NCBI GenBank assembly: GCA_017616165.1
Contig: JAFZYR010000037.1
Coordinates: 1 to 49,417, forward strand
Length of the DNA stretch: 49,417 nt
DNA from: Treponema sp.
GTDB taxonomy: Bacteria > Spirochaetota > Spirochaetia > Treponematales > Treponemataceae
Reading direction: 5' to 3'
Part shown: positions 21,849-30,380 of the stretch, in pieces
Numbering within the stretch: the first letter of the stretch is position 1
Layout: each line of letters begins with the position of its first letter
Made by a program: the position numbers and the translations under genes
Notes under the pieces: generated by a model
Seen by the model: the letters and a program-made list of their open reading frames with translations, nothing else
Database searches by the model: none
What the model was told of the DNA's origin: nothing

Positions 21849-23090
21849 ATGAATGAACAAATCACTCCACTTTTTGAACCACAAAGCGTTCCTCAGGATG
21901 CACAGGCCGTTATCCGCGATTTTGATAAGATAATTCAGGGTGTTCATCCCCTTAACAGCAGGCAGCTGCAGCAGTTACCGCAGAATATACGCAATCTTTC
22001 GCATCAGCTGACCGATGACCGTGCAAGCCGCCGCCTTGGCTACATGAATGAAAATGTTCAGCTAAGCTCCTATGTACGCTATTATACCTGGTGGAATATT
22101 GTTCGTCTTACAAGGCTTTTTGCAAATCTGAGCGAAGACTGTTTTCCAAAGCAAGGCGAAGGAAGTCAGGAGCGTCTGGTCTGTCTGGACCTTGGAAGCG
22201 GCCCTCTTACAGTAGTAACGGCGCTTTTTCTGGCACGTCCCCAGCTGCGCAATATAAAAATGACCTGGTACTGCCTTGATGTTTCTGCAAACAGCATGGC
22301 TATGGGAGAAGATATTTTCCTTTCTGTCTGTGCAAAGCTTGGAATGTCAGGTGATGTGTGGCAGATTGTCCGTGTAAAAGGCAGCTTTGGTACCCCTATA
22401 AAGCAAAAGGCCGCTTTTATTACCTGTGCCAACATGTTTAACGAGCTGGATCAGGCAGTAAATATGCCTCCAGAGTTCAAGGTAAAAAAATACTACGAGC
22501 AGCTGAATAAATATTCTGACAAGGATATAAGGTTTATTCTTGTAGAACCGGGTGTTCCAAAGGCAGCGCGTACCCTTGCACTTATGCGCGAGCGTTTTAT
22601 AAAGGATGGCGCACAGATTCTTGCCCCATGCCCGCACAGCCAGAAATGCCCTATGGACGGATTCGGCGCCTATACCGGCAGCAAATGCAAGTGGTGTAAT
22701 TTTGCCTTTGAAACCTTTGACGCCCCGCAAGGACTTCTTAAGCTTTCGGAACGGGCAAAGCTTCCTAAAGAAAGGGCAACCTTAAGCTTTCTTGCCGCAA
22801 GCCTTATGCATATTCCTGGAGTCTCTGAGCCTGTCGAAGGACCCCAAAAAAACGACTCCCTTCTTGTTCGCATAACCTCGGATAAAATTAAGCTGCCAAA
22901 TTATATGTGCGGTTTTTATGGCTGCAGCAGGCTTGGACTTGTGCTTGTTACCCTGCCCGACCATAACAATACAAGGCTTCCAAAGCCGCCGTTTGTGCCG
23001 GAATCAGGAAACCTACTTGAGTTTAAAATAAAAACACCGGACTCCCTGCCAAAAGACCAGAAATCCGGCGCTTTAATCATACGATTATGA
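21849..23090 (+). CDS. Small ribosomal subunit Rsm22-family methyltransferase-like protein
   Basis: 413 aa. A Rossmann SAM-binding motif is seen (C-L-D-L-G-S-G-P-L-T), and a cysteine group typical of Rsm22 (C-P-H-x-x-x-C-P-M-D-G, then K-C-K-W-C-N-F) probably binds a 4Fe-4S cluster. The family is associated with ribosome small-subunit maturation, best known in mitochondria; the exact reaction is unclear. The start is ATG 21849, directly after a promoter. Codons at 22821-22843 come from a dispersed repeat, giving the in-frame insert V-S-E-P-V-E-G-P without breaking the gene. Confidence 0.85.
   Translation: MNEQITPLFEPQSVPQDAQAVIRDFDKIIQGVHPLNSRQLQQLPQNIRNLSHQLTDDRASRRLGYMNENVQLSSYVRYYTWWNIVRLTRLFANLSEDCFPKQGEGSQERLVCLDLGSGPLTVVTALFLARPQLRNIKMTWYCLDVSANSMAMGEDIFLSVCAKLGMSGDVWQIVRVKGSFGTPIKQKAAFITCANMFNELDQAVNMPPEFKVKKYYEQLNKYSDKDIRFILVEPGVPKAARTLALMRERFIKDGAQILAPCPHSQKCPMDGFGAYTGSKCKWCNFAFETFDAPQGLLKLSERAKLPKERATLSFLAASLMHIPGVSEPVEGPQKNDSLLVRITSDKIKLPNYMCGFYGCSRLGLVLVTLPDHNNTRLPKPPFVPESGNLLEFKIKTPDSLPKDQKSGALIIRL
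22821..22843. repeat. Dispersed repeat inside the Rsm22 coding region
   Basis: CTGAGCCTGTCGAAGGACC, the same family as the palindromes at 24523-24547, 34211-34243 and 41822-41895, here translated in frame. Confidence 0.65.
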
Positions 23091-23092
23091 TA

Positions 23093-23149
23093 GATGTCCG
23101 GGTCAAGCCCGAACATGACATGTCATTGTCGGGTTTAACCCGACAATCT
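23093..23149. repeat. Pair of palindromic repeats between convergent genes
   Basis: The first unit has arms TGTCCGGG/CCCGAACA; the second (23125-23147) has arms ATTGTCGGG/CCCGACAAT, almost identical to the unit at 213-235. It lies between two convergent genes and may act as a bidirectional terminator or mRNA end. Confidence 0.75.
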
Positions 23150-23150
23150 T

Positions 23151-23558
23151 TTATTTGTTTGTAATAGCTCCAACCAGACCAAGAACCCAACCAACAAGAA
23201 TCATATAGAATCCGATGTAGGCATGCTTGAGGAAGCCTTTTCCAATAGCCTTTGTCAGGAAGTTATCATTAAACTTGATAAAGAGAATTACTCCACCAAC
23301 AATACTTACGATAATACAAACCAGTCTGATGAGACCTGTAGATTTGCCGCCACTGATAAAGCAGAACAGAACACCAAGAACTGCACCACAGAAAATACAA
23401 AGTGCGGCAATTGTTGTCCAGCCAAAGTTCTTGAAGCTTATATAATCAAAACCATTTGTTTTAATTCCAAGACCCTTGAACATAGGTACACAGAAGCCAA
23501 TTGCTACAAGAAGCACGCCGATTAAATAGATGAGTGGTAAACTACTCTTTTTTCCCAT
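23151..23558 (-). CDS. Four-helix membrane protein of unknown function
   Basis: 135 aa with four hydrophobic helices (about 9-28, 47-70, 77-95 and 112-132) and short loops. No family motif is recognised. AAGGAG lies 8 bases upstream of the ATG. A small hairpin (CCGG arms, 23577-23594) sits just before the ribosome site. A promoter-like TTGTGT-16-TATAAT lies further upstream on the minus strand, around 23602-23629. It is convergent with the Rsm22 gene. Confidence 0.65.
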   Translation of the reverse strand: MGKKSSLPLIYLIGVLLVAIGFCVPMFKGLGIKTNGFDYISFKNFGWTTIAALCIFCGAVLGVLFCFISGGKSTGLIRLVCIIVSIVGGVILFIKFNDNFLTKAIGKGFLKHAYIGFYMILVGWVLGLVGAITNK

Positions 23559-23665
23559 AAGAAATACTCCTTACCGGCTTTTTTGAACCGGTATCTTTAA
23601 TTATAACACTTAATATTAAAAACACAACGAAAAAAATCCCTCATTTTTTTGAAGGAAAAAATTAT

Positions 23666-23694
23666 TTGACGCTTGCGCAAACCTATGTTATTCT
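23666..23694 (+). promoter_or_regulatory. tatD promoter
   Basis: TTGACG (23666-23671), 17-bp spacer and TATTCT (23689-23694). The spacer contains the 8-bp palindrome TTGCGCAA, a possible operator. A leader of about 42 bases follows with AGGAAG before the ATG. Confidence 0.6.
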
Positions 23695-23743
23695 AATATG
23701 TAGATAAAAGTTTTTTATCATTACATATCCAGGAAGTTCAGCC

Positions 23744-24520
23744 ATGAAGTTTTTTGATACTCATGCCCACATCGGGCTTATATACGATGACCCTATTGAA
23801 CAATTACGCGTTATACAAAAAGCCAAGCAGGTTGGTGTAGCACGTATTGTCAGCATTAATAACAGCCTTATGGATTTTCCAAAGGTTTATAATTCTCTTA
23901 AATCGGTACCGGGACTGTATCATGCAGTTGGAGTTGCCCCTTCTGAGGTAACAAATCCGGGACCTGATTATGTTGCAACCATAGAAAAGTACCTTGCTCT
24001 GCCGAATGTTGTTGCTGTGGGCGAAACAGGTCTGGACTATTACAAGCAGTTTGGTGACAAAAGGTCTCAGATTGAGCTTTTTATTACCCAGCTGGAGCTT
24101 GCACAGAAGCATGATCTTCCGGTAATCATTCATAACCGTGATGCCGGACGCGATGTTTATGATGTTTTGACAGAACGCATGCCGGACAAGGGTGCAATTC
24201 TTCACTGTTATTCTGAAGATGCTGAATATGCACAGAAGTGTCTTGATAAGAATATCTGGTTCAGCTTTGCAGGAAACCTTACTTACCGCAATGCACGCAA
24301 CCTGCATGAAACTGTATTGAATATTCCGGTAGACCGCATTCTTATAGAAACCGAAAGTCCGTTTATGATTCCGGCCGAATTCCGCGAGAAAAAGCGAACT
24401 ATGCCGGCTTATCTGCCTTCTACAGCAAAATTCCTGGCCGAAATGCTCGATATGGACCTTGAAGCCCTGAGCGAACAGCTTTGGACCAACAGCTGCAAGG
24501 CATTTGGTTTGCCTGAATAG
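23744..24520 (+). CDS. tatD: TatD-family metal-dependent DNase
   Basis: 258 aa, the usual length. Metal ligands are visible: T-H-A-H at 6-9, V-G-E-T-G-L-D-Y in the middle, the I-I-H-N-R segment, H-C-Y near 147, and E-T-E-S-P-F at about 205. Members are 3'-5' exonucleases acting on DNA ends and damaged DNA. AGGAAG lies 8 bases upstream of the ATG. The tRNA-dihydrouridine synthase gene follows almost at once, with a repeat at the junction. Confidence 0.93.
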   Translation: MKFFDTHAHIGLIYDDPIEQLRVIQKAKQVGVARIVSINNSLMDFPKVYNSLKSVPGLYHAVGVAPSEVTNPGPDYVATIEKYLALPNVVAVGETGLDYYKQFGDKRSQIELFITQLELAQKHDLPVIIHNRDAGRDVYDVLTERMPDKGAILHCYSEDAEYAQKCLDKNIWFSFAGNLTYRNARNLHETVLNIPVDRILIETESPFMIPAEFREKKRTMPAYLPSTAKFLAEMLDMDLEALSEQLWTNSCKAFGLPE

Positions 24521-24522
24521 GT

Positions 24523-24547
24523 GGTGGTTGAGCTTGTCGAAACCACC
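24523..24547. repeat. Palindromic repeat at the tatD/dus junction
   Basis: Arms GGTGGTT/AACCACC around GAGCTTGTCGA; the same unit occurs at 41824-41848. It begins three bases after the tatD stop and covers the likely dus start region. Confidence 0.8.
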
Positions 24548-25544
24548 TTTATATCATCCCGTTTCAATCGGAAACCTCAATCTCAAAGGAAATCTCTTTC
24601 TTGCGCCTGTTGCCGGGTACAGCGACATGGCGTTCAGGTCTGTCTGCATAGAAAACGGAGCGTGCTTTACCTATACCGAAATGGTAAGTGCCGAAGCCCT
24701 TGTACGCAAAAACCTTAAAACCGAAACCTTGATGCGCCGTGCCTGCAACGAAGAGGCCTATGCCGTTCAGATTTTTGGCGGTGAACCTGAGGTTATGGCT
24801 CAGGCGGCACAGATTGTCCTTGAAAAGACCCATTGCGAATGCATAGACATAAACTGCGGCTGCCCGGTGCCTAAAATCATTAAAACAGGGGCCGGTTCTG
24901 CGCTTACAAGAGACCCGGACAGATTATATAAGGTTGTATCTGCAGTGGTGGCCTGCAGCGAGGTCCCTGTTACAGTAAAAATCCGTTCCGGCTGGGAGCA
25001 GAAGCAGATTACCTGGCGCGAAGCGGCTCTTGCAGCTCTGGAAGCAGGAGTAAGTGCAATTACAATTCATCCAAGAACCAAGGCTCAGGGCTACGAAGGA
25101 CATTCCGACTGGCAGATTATGGCAGAGCTGGCACAGCTTGTAAAAGAAAAAACCGGCGGAAAGGTGCCTGTTTTTGGAAGCGGAGACCTTTTTAAGCCCG
25201 AAGATGCCGTACGTATGCTGGAGCAGACCGGTGTAGATGCCGTTATGTTTGCGCGCGGAGCCATGGGAAATCCGTTTATTTTCCGTGATACAACCTCTCT
25301 TCTTACTACAGGAAGCTACGAGCCTGTTCCACCTGCAGTGCGTATCCAGACCGGTTTTGCCGAGCTTGAACGCCTGGCGGCCGAAACTTCTGAACAGCAT
25401 GCCTGCCTCGAAATGCGCAAGCGCTTTCACGCCTATTCCAAGGGTATTCCAAACGGCGGACCTTTGAGAGCTGCCATTGTTCACGCTTCGAGCATTAAAG
25501 ATTACCACGATATTTTTGATATTATTGTACAAACTCAATCATAA
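24534..25544 (+). CDS. dus: tRNA-dihydrouridine synthase
   Basis: About 336 aa flavoprotein that reduces uridines in the tRNA D-loop. Features are the opening L-A-P-V-A-G-Y-S-D, C-I-D-I-N-C-G-C-P-V-P-K-I with the catalytic Cys, V-K-I-R-S-G-W, I-H-P-R-T, and G-S-G-D-L-F binding FMN phosphate. The start is uncertain: no ATG is usable. TTG 24534 has AGGTGG at a good distance; TTG 24504 and 24528 are alternatives. All lie in or just before a palindromic repeat, which therefore seems to have reshaped the initiation region. Confidence 0.88.
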   Translation: MSKPPLYHPVSIGNLNLKGNLFLAPVAGYSDMAFRSVCIENGACFTYTEMVSAEALVRKNLKTETLMRRACNEEAYAVQIFGGEPEVMAQAAQIVLEKTHCECIDINCGCPVPKIIKTGAGSALTRDPDRLYKVVSAVVACSEVPVTVKIRSGWEQKQITWREAALAALEAGVSAITIHPRTKAQGYEGHSDWQIMAELAQLVKEKTGGKVPVFGSGDLFKPEDAVRMLEQTGVDAVMFARGAMGNPFIFRDTTSLLTTGSYEPVPPAVRIQTGFAELERLAAETSEQHACLEMRKRFHAYSKGIPNGGPLRAAIVHASSIKDYHDIFDIIVQTQS

Positions 25545-25553
25545 CGCTAAAAT
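25525..25553 (+). promoter_or_regulatory. aspS promoter with minimal leader
   Basis: TTGTAC (25525-25530), 17-bp spacer, TAAAAT (25548-25553), 9 bases before the ATG; it overlaps the end of dus. No Shine-Dalgarno is present. Confidence 0.45.
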
Positions 25554-25562
25554 GTCTCTACT

Positions 25563-27395
25563 ATGGAAAATACAAAGCGTACTGTCACCTGCGGAGAGCT
25601 CCGTAAGAGTGATGTTGGTAAGAAAGTTGTTTTAAACGGTTGGGTAAGCCGCACCCGTGACTTGGGCGGTCTTTTGTTTATTCGTCTTAGAGACCGTTAT
25701 GGTATCACACAGGTTATGGTTGGCGATAATGCCAGTGATGATGTTAAGAAAATCGCCGCTTCGCTTAAAAGTGAATATTGTATCGCTATAGAAGGCGTTG
25801 TTGCTGCCCGCAGTGACAAGGATATAAATCCTGATATGGCTACCGGTGAAATTGAAGTAGAAGCAAATGATATTTTTGTTTTTACAACTTCACAGGAGCT
25901 GCCGTTCAGTATTGAAGAGGTTCGCCAGAAGGATGGAACTCTGGTAGTTGCAAACGAGGATTTGCGCTTAAAGTACCGCTACCTTGACCTCCGCCGCGAG
26001 CCAATGCAGCACAATATTATTCTGCGCAGCCAGGTTGCTTTTGCTACACGCGAATATCTTACAGGCAAAGGATTTTTGGAAATTGAGACTCCAACTTTTA
26101 TTAAGAGTACACCTGAAGGCGCCCGTGACTATCTTGTACCGTCACGCGTTCATCCTGGAAAATTCTACTCTTTGCCTCAATCGCCACAGCTTTATAAGCA
26201 GCTTTTGATGGTTTCTGGCTTTGATAAGTACTTCCAGATTGCACGCTGCTACCGCGATGAAGATGCCCGTGGTGACCGTCAGCCTGAATTTACACAGATT
26301 GATATGGAAATGTCCTTCACAAACCGCGAAGAAGTTTTGAGCACTACAGAAGGCATGATGCAGTACATCTTCAAAAAGACATTGAACTACGATTTGCCTG
26401 CTAAGTTTGACCGCATTGCCTGGGAAGATGCTTTTGACCTTTACGGAAGCGACAAGCCGGACCTCCGCTTTGATATGAAGATGCAGGATGCAGCCTTTAT
26501 GGCAGGTCTTGCAGACTTTAACGCATTCAAAGCAGGGGCTGCAAACGCAGGCCGCGATATTCAACGCCACAAACGCAGCGGACTTAAGGCTCTTGTTGTA
26601 AAGAACGTTGCAGACAAGTATTCACGCAAGAATATTGAAGCATTGGAAGAAGTTGCTAAGACCTATAAGGCAAAGGGCCTTGCCTGGATGAAAATCGACG
26701 CTGAAGGTAAGTTCGAAGGCGGCATCTCTAAGTTCTACGCCGGCCACGAAGCAGAGATCTGCTCTAAGCTTGGCGCAGAAAAGAACGACCTTCTCCTTTT
26801 TGTAAGCGACGAAAACTGGCAGCTTGCATGTACCGCCCTTGGTGCAGTACGCAAGCAGCTTGGAAAGGACCTCAATCTCTACAATCCAAACGACGAATTC
26901 CACTTTGCCTGGATTATAGACTTCCCGTATTTTGCCTGGAACGAAGAAGAAAATCACTGGGAAACAGAACACCACATGTTCACACTTCCTCAGAAGCAGT
27001 ACTGGGACACTTTGGAATCAGACCCGGGTGCCGTAAAGGGTGACCTCTACGACCTCGTACTCAACGGCTACGAGCTTGCTTCGGGTTCTATGCGTATTAA
27101 CGATCCTGCCCTCCAGGAACGCATTTTTGAAATTGTAGGCTACAGCCGCGAGCGTGCAGAAAAAGCCTTTGGCTTCTTAGTACAGGCCTTTAAGTTTGGT
27201 GCACCACCACACGGAGGAATTGCACCAGGACTCGACCGCCTTGTAATGCTTATGTGCCACGAGGAATCTATCCACGAGGTAATTGCATTCCCTAAGAACA
27301 ACCTTGCCGCCAGCCCAATGGACGAATGCCCAAGCCCGGTAGATGAGGCACAGTTAAAAGACCTTCACATCAATTGTTATGATGTAGAGCAATAG
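25563..27395 (+). CDS. aspS: Aspartyl-tRNA synthetase, bacterial type
   Basis: 610 aa class II synthetase. An N-terminal OB anticodon-binding domain (residues 1-105, G-W-V-S-R-x-R-D-L-G-G) is followed by the catalytic core with motif 2 (F-x-I-A-R-C-Y-R-D-E-D) and motif 3 (G-L-D-R-L-V-M-L), and by the inserted GAD domain (about 295-420) typical of bacterial AspRS. It charges tRNA-Asp. Whether it also charges tRNA-Asn cannot be judged here. There is no ribosome site; the promoter leaves only a 1-3 base leader. Confidence 0.97.
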   Translation: MENTKRTVTCGELRKSDVGKKVVLNGWVSRTRDLGGLLFIRLRDRYGITQVMVGDNASDDVKKIAASLKSEYCIAIEGVVAARSDKDINPDMATGEIEVEANDIFVFTTSQELPFSIEEVRQKDGTLVVANEDLRLKYRYLDLRREPMQHNIILRSQVAFATREYLTGKGFLEIETPTFIKSTPEGARDYLVPSRVHPGKFYSLPQSPQLYKQLLMVSGFDKYFQIARCYRDEDARGDRQPEFTQIDMEMSFTNREEVLSTTEGMMQYIFKKTLNYDLPAKFDRIAWEDAFDLYGSDKPDLRFDMKMQDAAFMAGLADFNAFKAGAANAGRDIQRHKRSGLKALVVKNVADKYSRKNIEALEEVAKTYKAKGLAWMKIDAEGKFEGGISKFYAGHEAEICSKLGAEKNDLLLFVSDENWQLACTALGAVRKQLGKDLNLYNPNDEFHFAWIIDFPYFAWNEEENHWETEHHMFTLPQKQYWDTLESDPGAVKGDLYDLVLNGYELASGSMRINDPALQERIFEIVGYSRERAEKAFGFLVQAFKFGAPPHGGIAPGLDRLVMLMCHEESIHEVIAFPKNNLAASPMDECPSPVDEAQLKDLHINCYDVEQ

Positions 27396-27402
27396 ACAAC
27401 AC

Positions 27403-27481
27403 GTCATTGCGAGGCCCCTGAGCGGAGCGAAGGGGACGTGGCAATCCACACTGTAGATTGCTTCGCTTCGCTCGCAATGAC
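27403..27481. repeat. Large compound inverted repeat after aspS
   Basis: Outer arms GTCATTGCGAG (27403-27413) and CTCGCAATGAC (27471-27481) enclose two smaller palindromes, one with CCCCT...AGGGG arms. The right half matches the repeat at 20599-20625. It could fold into one long hairpin at the aspS 3' end. Confidence 0.8.
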
Positions 27482-27493
27482 ATATCTTTAATT

Positions 27494-28480
27494 ATGAATA
27501 AACGTTTTATCAAAATCCCTATCATCATTTTCTCAACCCTTGCAGCAATCTTCATTCTTGCTGTAATTGTCTTCAACATTTTTACCAAGGCCCCTGCAGC
27601 AAAAAACCTGCGCAACAGCAAGAGGGGCTTTGTAATTCCGTGGTCTGGCAAGGGTTATATTGCCCAGGGCATTTCTTATGACGAGGCTTCAGGTAACTTT
27701 TATCTTACCGGCTATATGAAGGACGGCTCTGCCTCCCCTATTTTTGTGGTAAATAAGGAAACACGCAGGCTTGTAAATGCAGTACGCATGGCAAAACCGG
27801 ACGGAACAGCCTTTACAGGACATGCCGGCGGACTTTCTGTAGCAAATAATAAAATCTATATTGCCGGCTCCGGTGACTGCTGCTTTTATGTTTTTGACAA
27901 GGCAGCTGTAGATAACGCCCAGCGTAACTCAAGCGTTTGTTATACAGAGGTTGTTGACGTAAAGGGCGACGGTGACCAGATAAAGGTTTCTTTTTCTACC
28001 TGGTACAACGGAATGCTTTATGCCGGTGAATTCCACAGGGAACCAAACTACCGCCTTGCAGATTCACATCAGGTTCAGACAACAGACGGTACACAGTATG
28101 CCCTGGCAGTCGGTTTTACATTAAACGGCAGTGACGCTACTCCGCAGGTTGCCTTTTCTCTGCCTGATTTAGTTCAGGGCATGTGCTTTAGCGGGGATGC
28201 AATTTACCTTACAACCTCGTGGGCCCTTGGAAAATCCATGATTTACAAATATGATTTTGGCAACCTTAAGCAGGAAGGCACAAAGCAGGTTTGCGGTAAA
28301 GAGATTCCGCTGTACAAGCTCACTCTTTCCAATACCGCTGCAAGCTATGTACTTCCGCCAATGGCCGAAGAAATTGAATATGTAGACGGCCGCTTTTACA
28401 TTACAAACGAGTCGGCATCAGATAAGTATGTATTTGGTAAGTTTACAGGTGGACGCTGGTGCAGAGCTTATAAGTTCTAA
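27494..28480 (+). CDS. Membrane-anchored beta-propeller-like protein
   Basis: 328 aa. An N-terminal membrane anchor or uncleaved signal (residues 7-29) is followed by an extracytoplasmic domain of repeated strands such as G-N-F-Y-L-T-G-Y, N-K-I-Y-I-A-G-S, D-A-I-Y-L-T-T-S and G-R-F-Y-I-T-N-E, typical of a beta-propeller like strictosidine-synthase or lactonase folds. No catalytic set is recognisable. The start is ATG 27494; a longer frame from 27458 would translate the flanking repeat and is rejected. The 3' end overlaps the TetR gene by 4 bases. Confidence 0.72.
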   Translation: MNKRFIKIPIIIFSTLAAIFILAVIVFNIFTKAPAAKNLRNSKRGFVIPWSGKGYIAQGISYDEASGNFYLTGYMKDGSASPIFVVNKETRRLVNAVRMAKPDGTAFTGHAGGLSVANNKIYIAGSGDCCFYVFDKAAVDNAQRNSSVCYTEVVDVKGDGDQIKVSFSTWYNGMLYAGEFHREPNYRLADSHQVQTTDGTQYALAVGFTLNGSDATPQVAFSLPDLVQGMCFSGDAIYLTTSWALGKSMIYKYDFGNLKQEGTKQVCGKEIPLYKLTLSNTAASYVLPPMAEEIEYVDGRFYITNESASDKYVFGKFTGGRWCRAYKF

Positions 28481-29142
28481 CCCAGACAATTCAAAAAAGC
28501 TTCTACCAGCTTTACTGCACGGTTAATAATATTATTATCAGACGGAAGCTCAAAAAGGCTTCCGGCTCCCGTTTCGGGATTAAGTCGTACAGTTTCTTTA
28601 CGTACTGCAATATAAGAATCAAGCTGCTGCAAAATAAGGCTTGTGCAATCCAGACATAAATCCTTTAATTCTTTTTCTGTTTTTGGCTTAAAGGCTTTTA
28701 CTGCTACGGCACAATCAAACAAGGTTCTTATATTTTCTGCCATTTTTTCTGCCTGTGCCTGAACAATTTTAAGGCATTCAACATTAAAATACTGCTCGGT
28801 ATGCACAAAAACATACATTTTAAATAGTGGTTCCGAATCGAACAACGCAAAATAGCGGGAAATAAGCTTTTTAAATGCTGACTGAACCGTAGTTTTTCCA
28901 TCCAAAAGGGAATCGGCAAGCTTTGGAATAAGAAATTCCACTGCTCCAATCTGATTTTTACAATATTCTACAGAGGCTGCATACATGGCCTCGCGGCTGT
29001 CAAAGTGGTTATAAAGAGACGCTTTTTTAATTTCCAGGCTGTCGGCAACATCTGCAAGCGAGGTTCCTCCCGCACTCTTATCAAACGCCGAGCTCAAAAA
29101 AGCCTGTATAATTTTTTCCTGTGAAATATTCTTTTTACTCAT
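28477..29142 (-). CDS. TetR/AcrR-family transcriptional regulator
   Basis: 221 aa. The N-terminal HTH spans about 24-50 (G-T-S-L-A-D-V-A-D-S-L-E-I-K-K-A-S-L-Y-N-H-F), followed by a helical ligand-binding domain. It is divergent from the FIST gene. A palindrome lies between its own -35 and -10 boxes, so autorepression is likely. The predicted promoter leaves no leader before the ATG. The inducer is unknown. Confidence 0.9.
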   Translation of the reverse strand: MSKKNISQEKIIQAFLSSAFDKSAGGTSLADVADSLEIKKASLYNHFDSREAMYAASVEYCKNQIGAVEFLIPKLADSLLDGKTTVQSAFKKLISRYFALFDSEPLFKMYVFVHTEQYFNVECLKIVQAQAEKMAENIRTLFDCAVAVKAFKPKTEKELKDLCLDCTSLILQQLDSYIAVRKETVRLNPETGAGSLFELPSDNNIINRAVKLVEAFLNCLG

Positions 29143-29148
29143 ATCTAT

Positions 29149-29178
29149 ATTATCGGAAACTAATGAGCGTTAGTTTAA
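29149..29178 (-). promoter_or_regulatory. TetR-gene promoter with palindromic operator
   Basis: TTAAAC (29173-29178), 18-bp spacer and GATAAT (29149-29154), 6 bases before the TetR ATG. The 20-bp palindrome at 29157-29176, arms AAACTAA/TTAGTTT with a 6-bp centre, fills the spacer. Binding there would block this promoter; the -35 box of the divergent FIST promoter lies only 9 bp away. Confidence 0.65.
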
Positions 29179-29184
29179 TTTTTC

Positions 29185-29213
29185 TTGCGAATTCTATATT
29201 CCGGTGTTATCCT
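29185..29213 (+). promoter_or_regulatory. Promoter of the FIST-chemoreceptor operon
   Basis: TTGCGA (29185-29190), 17-bp spacer and TATCCT (29208-29213). A leader of about 20 bases with a GGAGG ribosome site follows. Confidence 0.5.
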
Positions 29214-29239
29214 ATATGTACCATAATCGGAGGTTATTT

Positions 29240-30379
29240 ATGATACAAGAAGTTGTACAGACTCAACAAACCGAAGTAGAAAAAGCTGTAGCAGACTTAT
29301 GTGCTCGATTAAAAAAAGATCCTGCTTCTTATAACTGCATTATATTTTTTGCAACCAGTTCCATAAATTTTCAGGAATTACAGACTGCCCTTCATCAAAG
29401 ATTCCCGGCGGCACAGATAATCGGAACCACGACCTCCGGCGAAATCACAGCCCAGGGCTTTACAACAAATACAATTGTATTAAACGCAATAAGCGATTCA
29501 CAGACTTCTTATAGTGCTGTTCTGATAGATGATGCAAACAAATTCCCTATTATTGCTAAGGACAAGGTGCTTTCGGCTGCTTCCAAAATCGGAATTAACT
29601 TAGCATCTCCGGACATTCACAAAAACTCCTTTGCAGTTTCGCTCATCTGCGGACTTAAAAACATTGAGGAAGGCTTTCTTTCCATGTTCTATTCGCTGGT
29701 GGCAGATAAGGACTTTATTGTCTGCGGAGGAACAGCGGGAGATGACCTTAAGTTCAAAGCAACCTATGTTTGTGCCAACGGCGAATGCTCAGACTCCGGC
29801 GCAGTTCTGCTTTTTGTAAAAACAACGCGTCAGTTTGAAATATACAAGGAAAACATTTTCCAGAAATCAGGAAAAAGCGTACGACTTACCGATGTTGTTC
29901 ACGAAACACACGTTGTAAGGACAATAGACGGAGTAAACCCACGCAAGCGCTATGCCGAAATCATCGGTATTCCGGAAAGCAGTGCCAACGACGCCATCCT
30001 GGATCATCCTTTTGGACGAACCTTTGGCGACAACGTGTTTATTGCAAGTCTTGTAAGCTTTGATTCAAACGGAATTCTTTCGACCTATGCACGCGTTATT
30101 CAGGATTCGGTTCAGGAAATCCTTGACCCTATGGACCCTATAAAAATAACCGAAGAATCCTGCAAAAACATAATCAAAAAGATTCCAAATCCTTCGTGCG
30201 TAATCCTGTTTAACTGCATCTTAAGAACAATAGGATTTAGCAATAAAAAACAGCAGACCCCTGTAAATGATATCTGGAAGCAATACTTCCCTGCCTACAG
30301 CGGTTTTTCTACTTATGGCGAACAGTATGGTCATGTCAATTCAAACCAGACTCTGGTAGCACTTGTATTGGGAGAATAA
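29240..30379 (+). CDS. FIST-domain sensor protein
   Basis: 379 aa, soluble. The N-terminal FIST_N part includes [12 protein letters not shown] and [14 protein letters not shown], and the C-terminal FIST_C part includes the closing [19 protein letters not shown] segment. FIST domains are predicted small-ligand sensors, often feeding signalling proteins. GGAGG lies 7 bases upstream of the ATG. The next gene, a soluble chemoreceptor signalling domain, begins one base after its stop, so the two are probably one sensory unit. Expression may be controlled by the divergent TetR protein. Confidence 0.88.
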   Translation: MIQEVVQTQQTEVEKAVADLCARLKKDPASYNCIIFFATSSINFQELQTALHQRFPAAQIIGTTTSGEITAQGFTTNTIVLNAISDSQTSYSAVLIDDANKFPIIAKDKVLSAASKIGINLASPDIHKNSFAVSLICGLKNIEEGFLSMFYSLVADKDFIVCGGTAGDDLKFKATYVCANGECSDSGAVLLFVKTTRQFEIYKENIFQKSGKSVRLTDVVHETHVVRTIDGVNPRKRYAEIIGIPESSANDAILDHPFGRTFGDNVFIASLVSFDSNGILSTYARVIQDSVQEILDPMDPIKITEESCKNIIKKIPNPSCVILFNCILRTIGFSNKKQQTPVNDIWKQYFPAYSGFSTYGEQYGHVNSNQTLVALVLGE

Positions 30380-30380
30380 T

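Noticed and set aside
24924..25538. Long antisense frames opposite dus, tatD, arginase and the MATE gene
   Set aside because: They lack ribosome sites and family motifs, and the opposite strand has clear conserved enzymes.
27458..27493. N-terminal extension of the propeller-like protein
   Set aside because: Its 12 residues translate the palindromic repeat and have no ribosome site; the ATG at 27494 is directly followed by a normal membrane anchor.
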